Shown here: in pieces, positions 45,093-52,983 of the stretch | Numbering within the stretch: position 1 is the first letter of the stretch | Layout: each line of letters starts with the position of its first letter | Program-made: the position numbers and the translations under genes | The notes under the pieces: model-generated | Told to the model about the DNA's origin: nothing | Seen by the model: only the letters and a program-made list of their open reading frames with translations | The model's database searches: none | Source of the DNA: JAGXRK01 sp963804005 | GTDB lineage: Bacteria; Bacteroidota; Ignavibacteria; Ignavibacteriales; Ignavibacteriaceae | Reading direction: 5' to 3' | DNA length: 64,000 nt | Assembly (NCBI GenBank): GCA_963804005.1 | Contig: CAWDOP010000003.1 | Coordinates: 62,001 to 126,000 of the forward strand

Positions 45093-46877
45093 TTAGGCTG
45101 CAATTTCCTGATCTTTATATTGCAACTGGTACAATTTATAATAAATTCCTCTTTTTGCAAGCAGTTGCTGATGATTTCCTGTCTCTCTGATTTCACCTTT
45201 GTGTAAAACAATAATTTTATCAGCATTTTGAATAGTTGATAATCTATGCGCAATTATAATTGCAGTTCTTCCAACTAAAAGTTTTTGAATGGCTTTTTGG
45301 ATAAGCTGTTCTGTTTCTGTATCAATGCTCGAAGTTGCTTCATCAAGAATTAAAATCTTCGGATCAAAAGCCAAAGCGCGCGCAAAAGAAATGAGCTGCT
45401 TTTGCCCGACACTTAATGTTGCCCCTCTCTCCTTAACTTCTTCATCATATTTTTTAGGTAGATTCTCTACAAACTTTGACGCACCCACAATTCTTGCAGC
45501 TTCGATCACTTTTTCTTCAGAAATATTTTCATTATCCATACTAATGTTTGATTTGATATCACCTGAAAACAGATAAACATCCTGAAGAACAGTTGAAATG
45601 TATTGTCTTAAATCACTTTTATCAAGCTTTCTGATATCTATTCCATCCAAAAGTATAGAACCTTTTTGAATATCGTAAAACCGTGTAAGAATATTTATTA
45701 AAGTTGATTTGCCCGCACCTGTATGACCTACAATTGCAACTGATTCACCTGGATTTATGCTTAAGGAAACATCTTTCAAAACATAATTTTCATCTTCATA
45801 GGCAAACCATACGTTCTTGAAATCAATTTTTCCCTGAACAGATTTTAATTCTATGGGTTCATCAGGATTTTTTATGAATGTTTTACTATCCAGCAACTTA
45901 AATATGCGCTCTGAAGAAGCCATTGCGGTCTGCATAATGTTATACTTTTCAGAGAGATCACGGATAGGTCTGAAAAACATTTCAGTGAATTGAATGAATG
46001 CAAATAAAACACCTATTGTTAATGCTCCCTGAACTACTTCACCACCGCCATACCAGATTATTAATCCTATTGCGATTGAACTTAGCAATTCAACGCCCGG
46101 AAAAAAAATAGCATAATAAAAAATTGATTTTATATTTGCTTTACGATGATCATCATTTATTGATGAAAACTTTTTAAACTCATCATTTTCTTTTCGGAAT
46201 ATCTGCACAACGCTCATGCCGGTTACGTGCTCCTGCATATAGGAATTTAATCTTGCAAGGTGAAGACGGACATCTCTGTAGTTTTCTCTTACCTTTCTTC
46301 TGAAAAGAAAAGTCCCATAAATAAGAACAGGCAATACAGAAAGCGTAACAAGTGATAGCGGAATATCCATAAAGAACATAAATCCGAGTATCCAAAGAAT
46401 AATGAAGATATCACTGAATACCATAACTATTCCAGATGAGAAAAGTTCACCGAGTGATTCAACATCATTTGTTGTTCGCGTAACGATCCTGCCGATTGGT
46501 GTTCGGTCAAAAAACTTTAATGCAAGTTTTTGAACGTGTTCGAATAGTTGTGTGCGGAGATCATAAAGAATTTTTTGACCAAGGTATTGAGTATAGTAAG
46601 TCAGGAAATACTGAATAAATGCTTGTAACATAAGCGAACTGAATAGAACAACTGCAATTAAAATCAAACCGTTATAATCAGAATGAGCTATATAGTCATC
46701 AATTGCCACTTTGGTTAAATAAGGACGAACGGGTCCTAAGGCAGCTACAAAAATGTTCAGCAGTATTGCAAACACAATATACTTTTTGTATGGTTTTACA
46801 TAACCCAGAAGCCTCTTCATCAGTCTGGCATCGTATGCTTTACCTAGTATTTCTTCGTCTTGTTTATAATCGTTCAT
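45093..46877 (-). CDS. ABC exporter subunit (half-transporter, canonical Walker site)
   Basis: 594 residues: six membrane helices (about 30-330) followed by an ATPase domain. Walker A is GHTGAGKSTLINIL, Q-loop STVLQDVYLFSG, Walker B ILILDEATSSID with the catalytic Glu, H-loop IIIAHRLSTIQNAD. The signature is LSVGQKQ rather than LSGGQ. Together with the next gene upstream on the strand (46942-48690) it forms a heterodimeric type-IV exporter (lipid or drug). The atypical signature here and the Asp in the partner's Walker B fall in the same composite site, so one site is catalytically weak. Substrate unknown. Confidence 0.93.
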   Translation of the reverse strand: MNDYKQDEEILGKAYDARLMKRLLGYVKPYKKYIVFAILLNIFVAALGPVRPYLTKVAIDDYIAHSDYNGLILIAVVLFSSLMLQAFIQYFLTYYTQYLGQKILYDLRTQLFEHVQKLALKFFDRTPIGRIVTRTTNDVESLGELFSSGIVMVFSDIFIILWILGFMFFMDIPLSLVTLSVLPVLIYGTFLFRRKVRENYRDVRLHLARLNSYMQEHVTGMSVVQIFRKENDEFKKFSSINDDHRKANIKSIFYYAIFFPGVELLSSIAIGLIIWYGGGEVVQGALTIGVLFAFIQFTEMFFRPIRDLSEKYNIMQTAMASSERIFKLLDSKTFIKNPDEPIELKSVQGKIDFKNVWFAYEDENYVLKDVSLSINPGESVAIVGHTGAGKSTLINILTRFYDIQKGSILLDGIDIRKLDKSDLRQYISTVLQDVYLFSGDIKSNISMDNENISEEKVIEAARIVGASKFVENLPKKYDEEVKERGATLSVGQKQLISFARALAFDPKILILDEATSSIDTETEQLIQKAIQKLLVGRTAIIIAHRLSTIQNADKIIVLHKGEIRETGNHQQLLAKRGIYYKLYQLQYKDQEIAA

Positions 46878-46889
46878 ATTTGATCTTTA

Positions 46890-46937
46890 CTCTGTGCCTC
46901 TGTGGTAAGAGAAAAAATTAACCACTGAGACTTAGAG
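46890..46937. repeat. Imperfect inverted repeat in the gap between the two ABC genes
   Basis: Arms CTCTGTGCCTCTGTGGT (46890-46906) and ACCACTGAGACTTAGAG (46921-46937) are inverted copies with 13 of 17 positions matching, separated by 14 bases. From memory, sequence of this type (CTCTGTGCCTCTGTGGT) recurs as dispersed intergenic repeats in many environmental genomes. It interrupts an otherwise coupled operon. Confidence 0.6.
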
Positions 46938-46941
46938 ATTA

Positions 46942-48690
46942 TTAATTAAGTTCCTCTAATTCTTTCTCAAGTAACTGTTTAAAATGTAAATCAGCGTAAA
47001 TGCCGCCAAGAGCTACGAGATCATCATGTTTACCTTCTTCAGCAATTCTTCCGTTTGATAGAACAAATATTTTATCAGAATCCTTTACAGTTGAAATTCT
47101 ATGACTGATAATTATACTTGTTCTATTGCTCATAAATTCTTTCAGATTTTTCAAAATTTCTTCTTCAGTATTTGTATCCACTGCTGAAAAAGAATCATCA
47201 AGAATCAGAATCTTCGGATCGACAGCCAAAGCCCTTGCTAATGAGGCTCTTTGCTTCTGTCCACCGGAAAAAGTGATTCCTCTTTCACCAACCATTGTTT
47301 CATAACCGTTTGGGAAATCATCGACGTCTTTATCGAATTGAGCAATACGGGAAACTTCTTTCACTCTTTCCTTGTTGACTTCTCTTAATCCATAGGAAAT
47401 GTTGTTGTAAACATTATCAGAAAATAAAAATGACTCCTGTTGAACCACTGAAATATTTCTTCTTAAAATATCAAGCGGAATACTCTTTAAGTTCACACCG
47501 TCAATTAAAATTTCGCCTCCCGTAACATCATATAACCTTGGGAGTAGATTTATTAGTGAAGTTTTTCCAGAGCCTGTATGCCCGATTATCGCAACAGTTT
47601 CACCTTGTTGAACTGTAAGTTTAATGTTTGAGAGGACATCTGGTAAATATTCTCCATAGCTGAAAGCAGCATTTTTGAATTCAATTTTACCTTTCAATTC
47701 TTTGATTGAAAAATCCGTTTGAGAATTATCATCAATTTCGTAAGGTTCATTAAAAATTTTGTTCAATCTTTTCATACTTGCTTCAGCTTGCTGAATTATG
47801 TTTATAACCCAGCCGAATGCAATCATTGGCCAGATTAAAATTCCAAGGTAAACTATAAAGGCAGTCATCTCACCAAGATTCATTTCTCCGTTTATGATTT
47901 TCGTTCCGCCAACTATTATCACAATAATGATTGATAATCCTGTTATTAAAAGCAGTAAAGGCATTATCAATGCTTGGGTTCGGACAAGATTCATATTCTT
48001 TTTAAGATATTCCTGACTTAATTCCTTCCATTGTTTTATCTCGTTAGCTTCGCGCACATAAGATTTTATTACGCGAATACCGGAATAATTTTCCTGTGCT
48101 CGGGATGTAAGTCTTGAAAAGGTTTCCTGAATACGTGTATATTTATCATGAATCAGACTGCCAATTCTGTAAACCACCAATGAAAGAATCGGCAATGGAA
48201 GAAGGGCATAGATTGTCAGCCACGTATCGAGCGAAAGCATGATGGTAACAACTATTATTAATCTTATTCCTGTATCGATTGAATACATTACAGACGGTCC
48301 AATAAACATTCTCACTGCATTTATATCATTTGTTGCGTGAGCCATTATGTTGCCGGTTGAAGTATTCTGAAAATATCTCAAAGAAAGTTTTTGAATGTGA
48401 GCCCAGAAATCTCCGCGAAGATCATATTCAATTTCCCTTGATACAACAATTATTGTTTGTCTTATCAAAAATCTGAAAACTCCTGCAAGTAATGAAGTTC
48501 CGACTATCAGTAACGCATATTGTAAGAGCAACTCCTGGTTACCGTTTTGCTCGAGGACATTTATGGCTTCTTTCAGTAGCAGTGGGACATAAACCGTTCC
48601 TGCATTTGAGAAAAGAATAAAAACAAAGCCAAGGAACAGCTTGTTTTTATATTTAACAAAATATTTTTTGAGTGTTAGTAAGTTTTGCAT
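46942..48690 (-). CDS. ABC exporter subunit (half-transporter, degenerate Walker B)
   Basis: 582 residues. Six membrane helices (TVYVPLLLKEAINVLEQ onward) then an ATPase domain: Walker A GHTGSGKTSLINLL, Q-loop SVVQQESFLFSD, signature FSGGQKQ, Walker B ILILDDSFSAVDT where the catalytic Glu is Asp, and H-loop IISHRISTV. Partner of 45093-46877; the order and spacing (about 65 bases, with an inverted repeat) fit one operon. Its intact signature would complete the canonical site of the partner. Resembles TM287/288 or BmrCD type asymmetry. Substrate unknown. Confidence 0.93.
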   Translation of the reverse strand: MQNLLTLKKYFVKYKNKLFLGFVFILFSNAGTVYVPLLLKEAINVLEQNGNQELLLQYALLIVGTSLLAGVFRFLIRQTIIVVSREIEYDLRGDFWAHIQKLSLRYFQNTSTGNIMAHATNDINAVRMFIGPSVMYSIDTGIRLIIVVTIMLSLDTWLTIYALLPLPILSLVVYRIGSLIHDKYTRIQETFSRLTSRAQENYSGIRVIKSYVREANEIKQWKELSQEYLKKNMNLVRTQALIMPLLLLITGLSIIIVIIVGGTKIINGEMNLGEMTAFIVYLGILIWPMIAFGWVINIIQQAEASMKRLNKIFNEPYEIDDNSQTDFSIKELKGKIEFKNAAFSYGEYLPDVLSNIKLTVQQGETVAIIGHTGSGKTSLINLLPRLYDVTGGEILIDGVNLKSIPLDILRRNISVVQQESFLFSDNVYNNISYGLREVNKERVKEVSRIAQFDKDVDDFPNGYETMVGERGITFSGGQKQRASLARALAVDPKILILDDSFSAVDTNTEEEILKNLKEFMSNRTSIIISHRISTVKDSDKIFVLSNGRIAEEGKHDDLVALGGIYADLHFKQLLEKELEELN

Positions 48691-48735
48691 TAAACAAGAG
48701 TAAGATTAAAAATGTGAGTATGCTGTTATGTCATA

Positions 48736-48755
48736 CATTTCAATCTGTTGAAATG
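48736..48755. repeat. Short inverted repeat downstream of serS
   Basis: CATTTCAA-TCTG-TTGAAATG, a perfect 8-bp stem with a 4-base loop, 54 bases beyond the serS stop codon on the minus strand and upstream of the ABC genes. There is no T tract, so it is more likely a relic of a dispersed palindrome than a terminator. Confidence 0.4.
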
Positions 48756-48809
48756 ACAAATCGTAAGTTAATCTACAACTCAGTAAACAACATAATATTC
48801 TATATTAGC

Positions 48810-50087
48810 TCAATCAATCACAATAAAACCGGTGTACTTCTGAAGTACTTTAGGAACAATAACTTTTCCTTCAGGAGTCTGATAATTTTCAAGCAGGGAA
48901 ACCATCAACCTGCTAGTTGCAAGTCCGCTGCCGTTAAGTGTGTGAACAAATTCTGGTTTTTTTGTTTGTTCATTTCTGAAACGGATGTTTGCTCTACGTG
49001 CCTGGAAATCTTCATAGTTGCTGCAAGAAGATGCCTCAAGCCATCGATCTTCTGCCGGGGACCAGGTTTCAATGTCATAACACTTTGCTGCTGCAAAGCT
49101 TAAATCACCACTGCATAACAATAAAATTCTATAAGGAATATTGAGTGCATGAAGAATATCTTCTGCATCCTTTACAAGTAATTCTAATTCATTGTAAGAA
49201 TTTTCTGCCCTTACAAATTTTACCATTTCAACTTTATTGAATTGATGAACACGCAGAAATCCTTTTGATTCTTTTCCGTAAGAACCGGCTTCACGTCTGA
49301 AACAAGCTGAATAGCCTACATATTTTATTGGTAGATCTTTTTCGTTCAGAATTTCATCACGATGAAGATTAGTAATCGGAACTTCTGCAGTTGGAATAGG
49401 AAAGAGTCCGTCAACTGTAATGTTATACATATCCTCTTCCATTTTAGGAAGCTGTCCGGTTCCTTTCATTGATTCTCTGTTAACAAGAAATGGCGGAAAA
49501 ATTTCTGTATAACCGTGATGCTGAAGATGATAATCTATCATAAAGTTTATTAATGCCCGTTCTAGAGTTGCACCTTTACCTTTATAAACAGGAAATCCTG
49601 AACCGCTTACTTTTGATCCGCGTTCAAAATCGAGTATGTCTAATTTTTTACCGAGTTCAACGTGGTCCATAGGTTTAAAATCATTTTCGAACGTAAATCC
49701 ATCCGGTAACCATTGTCTTGCTTCAACATTTTCTTCGGCAGATTTTCCAACAGGAACAGATTCGTGGGGAAGATTTGGTATGTACATCATGATATCATTT
49801 AACTGGTCTTCAGCTTGGCGAAGCTTTCCGTCAAGTTCGGTTATCTGATCGGAAACTTGTTTCATTTCTGCAAGAACAACGGATGTATCCTGTCCCGCTT
49901 TTTTCATTTGCGGAATTTGTGATGAAACCTGATTTCGTTTTGCTTTAAGTTCATCGGCGTTAAGGATAAGTTCACGTCTTTGCCTATCAAGCTCCAGAAC
50001 TTCGTCAATTCTGTCCTTCTCGTTTTTGTTGATGATTGATTGTCTTACTTTTTCAGGATTTTCACGAATAAGTTTTATATCTAACAT
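48810..50087 (-). CDS. serS: Seryl-tRNA synthetase
   Basis: 425 residues. An N-terminal coiled coil (about 30-100, RRELILNADELKAKRNQVSS) that binds the long arm of tRNA-Ser precedes the class II core. Motif 2 is YVGYSACFRREAGSYGKESKGFLRVHQFNKVE and motif 3 NGSGLATSRLMVSLLENYQTPEGKVIVP. PTAEVPITNLH is the serine-binding TAE loop. AGAGGAAAAA precedes the ATG. The upstream gap contains a degenerate palindromic repeat. Confidence 0.97.
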   Translation of the reverse strand: MLDIKLIRENPEKVRQSIINKNEKDRIDEVLELDRQRRELILNADELKAKRNQVSSQIPQMKKAGQDTSVVLAEMKQVSDQITELDGKLRQAEDQLNDIMMYIPNLPHESVPVGKSAEENVEARQWLPDGFTFENDFKPMDHVELGKKLDILDFERGSKVSGSGFPVYKGKGATLERALINFMIDYHLQHHGYTEIFPPFLVNRESMKGTGQLPKMEEDMYNITVDGLFPIPTAEVPITNLHRDEILNEKDLPIKYVGYSACFRREAGSYGKESKGFLRVHQFNKVEMVKFVRAENSYNELELLVKDAEDILHALNIPYRILLLCSGDLSFAAAKCYDIETWSPAEDRWLEASSCSNYEDFQARRANIRFRNEQTKKPEFVHTLNGSGLATSRLMVSLLENYQTPEGKVIVPKVLQKYTGFIVID

Positions 50088-50103
50088 TTTTTCCTCTTGA
50101 CGA

Positions 50104-50199
50104 AATAGAACACGGATGACAAAGATTTAACGGATTCACACTGATTAAATCTGCGACTCTCTGCGTAATCAGCGTTATCTGCGTTATCTGCGTTCTATT
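50104..50199. repeat. Dispersed imperfect palindrome with internal tandem units (copy 1)
   Basis: Between leuS and serS a 96-base element is bounded by AATAGAAC (50104-50111) and GTTCTATT (50192-50199), perfect inverted ends. Inside, the right half contains GCGTTATCT repeated in tandem (50172-50189) and further degenerate GCG-units. The left half begins AATAGAACACGGAT, which recurs at 54852. It is non-coding. Likely a REP-like element of the host lineage. Confidence 0.65.
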
Positions 50200-50204
50200 G
50201 TATT

Positions 50205-52670
50205 TTATTTTACTACTATGTTATAAATTTTATTTTTTACAAATATCTCTTTAATGATTGTTTTACCTTCAGTAAACTTAATTACTTTTTCATCTGTAAA
50301 TACAATTGGTTTAACAGCATCCTGTTCACTGTTCATCGGTGCAGAAACGGTTGAACGAAGTTTCCCATTTACCTGAACGGCGATATTAATGCTATCTTCA
50401 ACAAGTGCATCTCTATCAACTTCAAACCAAACAGGATTTTGGAATAATGAATTTTCATTTCCTAGTAATTGCCAGCATTCTTCACCGAGGTGTGGTGCAA
50501 GTGGAGAAATCATTGATGCAAATCTTTGTAAAACATAACTCTGGATTTCTTTACTGCACTGATCAAGATGTTTTAATTCATTTATCAATTCCATCAAAGT
50601 TGCTATTGCTGTATTAAATCTAAAATGTTCAATTTCCTGATTCAATTTATGAAGAGTTTGATTTACTTTTCTGTAAACTTTTTTCTCATTATTGGAGAGT
50701 GATTCAATATCATATTTCACTTTAGCGGTTACTTCTTTCGTAACATTTAAATGCTGATTAAAAATATCATAACTTCGCTGCACAAATCGATCAACTCCGG
50801 AAATACCTTTATCACTCCAGTCGCCACCCTGATCATAAGGACCCATGAACATCAGGTACATTCTGAAAACATCGGAACCATATTTGTCAGTAAACTCATC
50901 AGGATTAACAACATTGTCTTTTGACTTCGACATCTTTGTTCCGGCATTTGTAATTGTTCCCTGATGAATAAGGGTCTGGAAAGGTTCATCGCTGTTGACC
51001 ATTCCTATATCGCGTAAGCACTTGTGAAAAAATCGTGCATATAAAAGATGCATTACTGCATGTTCTGCACCACCGACATACATATCAACCGGTGTCCATT
51101 TCTTTGCAAGATTTTCATCAAATGCTGCATTTGAAATTTTTGGATTAAGAAATCTTAAATAATACCATGATGAATCAACAAAAGTATCCATAGTATCAGG
51201 ATCGCGCTTAGCTTTAGCTCCGCACTTAGGGCAGTTTACATTAATGTATTTTTTATTTCTTGCAAGAGGAGATTCGCCGCCAAGTTTAAAATCAACATCA
51301 TAAGGAAGAACGACTGGTAGATCAATTTCCTCAACAGGAACCTCACCGCATTTTTCACAGTGTATAATGGGTATAGGTGTACCCCAGTAACGCTGACGTG
51401 AAATCAGCCAATCGCGCAAACGATAATTTATTTTTCCTTTACCAAAATTATTTTTTTCAAGATATTCAGTGACTTTTTTTATTCCTGCATCGGATCTGAG
51501 TCCATTAAACTGATCTGAATTAACCATCGTCCCCACATCAAGAAATGCCTCATTAAGCTCGTCGGCTTCACTTGTTCCATCCTGAAGAATTACTTTTCTT
51601 ATTTCCAGGTTGAACTTCTTTGCAAATTCAAAATCACGCTCATCATGTCCCGGTACAGCCATAACGCAGCCCGTTCCATAAGTTATCAGCGCATAATCAG
51701 CAATCCAAACAGGAACTTTCTCTCCATTCATTGGATTGATTGCAAATGCGCCTGTCGGAACTCCGGTTTTTTCTTTTACTGTTGATGTTCGTTCAATTTC
51801 AGTTAATGATTTTACTGATTCACGGTAAGTGTCAACACCACTTCTGAATTCATCCGTTGTGATTTTATTAACTAAAGGATGTTCTGGTGCAAGAACAACG
51901 TAGGTAACACCGAACAAGGTATCTGGACGAGTTGTGAAGACTTTTATCTCATCAACATTACCAACCACTTTAAATATAACCTCAGCACCCTCGCTTTTAC
52001 CGATCCAGTTACGTTGCATAAGTTTTGTTTTTTCGGGCCAGTTTATCTTATCCAATCCTTGTAATAGTTCCTCAGCATAATCTGTAATTTTAAAAAACCA
52101 TTGATATAGATTTTTCTGAATTACCTGTGTTCCACATCTTTCACAATTTCCATCATTGAGCACTTGTTCATTTGCAAGAACAGTTTGATCGTTCGGACAC
52201 CAGTTAACGGGAGCATTTTTCCTGTAAGCCAATCCGCGCTTGTACAGCTGAAGAAAAATCCACTGATTCCATTTATAATATTCCGGAACACAAGTCATAA
52301 GTTCGGCATTCCAGTCATACATACAGCCCATTTTCTTAAGCTGCTTACGAATATCTTCAATGTTTTTCAGCGTACTGTCGTAAGGATGGACACCGGTTTT
52401 TATCGCATAATTTTCGGCAGGTAATCCGAAGGCATCATAACCCATCGGCTCAAAAACATTGTGACCACGTAATCTTTTGAATCGTGCCCAGGAATCTGAG
52501 GGACCATAATGATACCAATGACCAGTATGCAATTTTGCACCTGAAGGGTAAATGAACATATTCAGATGATAAAGTTTTTTTTCAAGATCGTTGAGATCAG
52601 TTTTATAAGTTTGATTTTCTTCCCAGAATTTCTGCCATTTAGATTCTACTTCAGAATGAGGATAACGCAT
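50205..52670 (-). CDS. leuS: Leucyl-tRNA synthetase
   Basis: 821 residues, class I. The HIGH motif is YPSGAKLHTGHWYHYGPSD, the editing domain contains VFTTRPDTLFGVTYVVLAPEH and GTGCVMAVPGHDERD, the zinc-type module is CGEVPVEEIDLPVVLP with CPKCGAK, and the KMSKS loop is GTKMSKSKDNVVNPDEF. The C-terminal anticodon and tRNA-contact domains are present. Length normal. It is separated by the 50.1-kb repeat from serS on the same strand. Confidence 0.97.
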   Translation of the reverse strand: MRYPHSEVESKWQKFWEENQTYKTDLNDLEKKLYHLNMFIYPSGAKLHTGHWYHYGPSDSWARFKRLRGHNVFEPMGYDAFGLPAENYAIKTGVHPYDSTLKNIEDIRKQLKKMGCMYDWNAELMTCVPEYYKWNQWIFLQLYKRGLAYRKNAPVNWCPNDQTVLANEQVLNDGNCERCGTQVIQKNLYQWFFKITDYAEELLQGLDKINWPEKTKLMQRNWIGKSEGAEVIFKVVGNVDEIKVFTTRPDTLFGVTYVVLAPEHPLVNKITTDEFRSGVDTYRESVKSLTEIERTSTVKEKTGVPTGAFAINPMNGEKVPVWIADYALITYGTGCVMAVPGHDERDFEFAKKFNLEIRKVILQDGTSEADELNEAFLDVGTMVNSDQFNGLRSDAGIKKVTEYLEKNNFGKGKINYRLRDWLISRQRYWGTPIPIIHCEKCGEVPVEEIDLPVVLPYDVDFKLGGESPLARNKKYINVNCPKCGAKAKRDPDTMDTFVDSSWYYLRFLNPKISNAAFDENLAKKWTPVDMYVGGAEHAVMHLLYARFFHKCLRDIGMVNSDEPFQTLIHQGTITNAGTKMSKSKDNVVNPDEFTDKYGSDVFRMYLMFMGPYDQGGDWSDKGISGVDRFVQRSYDIFNQHLNVTKEVTAKVKYDIESLSNNEKKVYRKVNQTLHKLNQEIEHFRFNTAIATLMELINELKHLDQCSKEIQSYVLQRFASMISPLAPHLGEECWQLLGNENSLFQNPVWFEVDRDALVEDSINIAVQVNGKLRSTVSAPMNSEQDAVKPIVFTDEKVIKFTEGKTIIKEIFVKNKIYNIVVK

Positions 52671-52983
52671 AAATATTAGTTTTTGTTGAAAAATGAAGAC
52701 AAATTTAGCTATTTGAAAAGGGAATTCAAATTGGGAAATTATTAACTGTCAGGCGAGTTTATAATCGGAACGGTAAATTTTTTCAATTAGCAATCTTCAA
52801 CCTACTTTTCGTTAATAATTCAATGCATAAATATCTCATTTTAATAATTGCTTTTTATATATAGTAAATAAAGCAAACTCAAAGTCTTAGGAAGGATTCA
52901 TAATAATTTCATCACAATAAATGATATAACTATTAACTAAATTTGAAAAGAATTTTTAATAAATGTTATATCAAGGTCACATA
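52671..52983. other. Intergenic region between leuS and the aspartase fusion
   Basis: Divergent gap of about 310 AT-rich bases. No ORF, tRNA or hairpin with a T tract is visible. AAGG precedes the aspartase ATG at 52984 by about ten bases. It must carry the promoters of both genes, but no match to the TTTG/TANNTTTG consensus stood out. Confidence 0.5.

Noticed and set aside
48672..49103. Plus-strand frame of 143 codons
   Set aside because: Antisense to serS, which has clear motifs; no ribosome site or family features.
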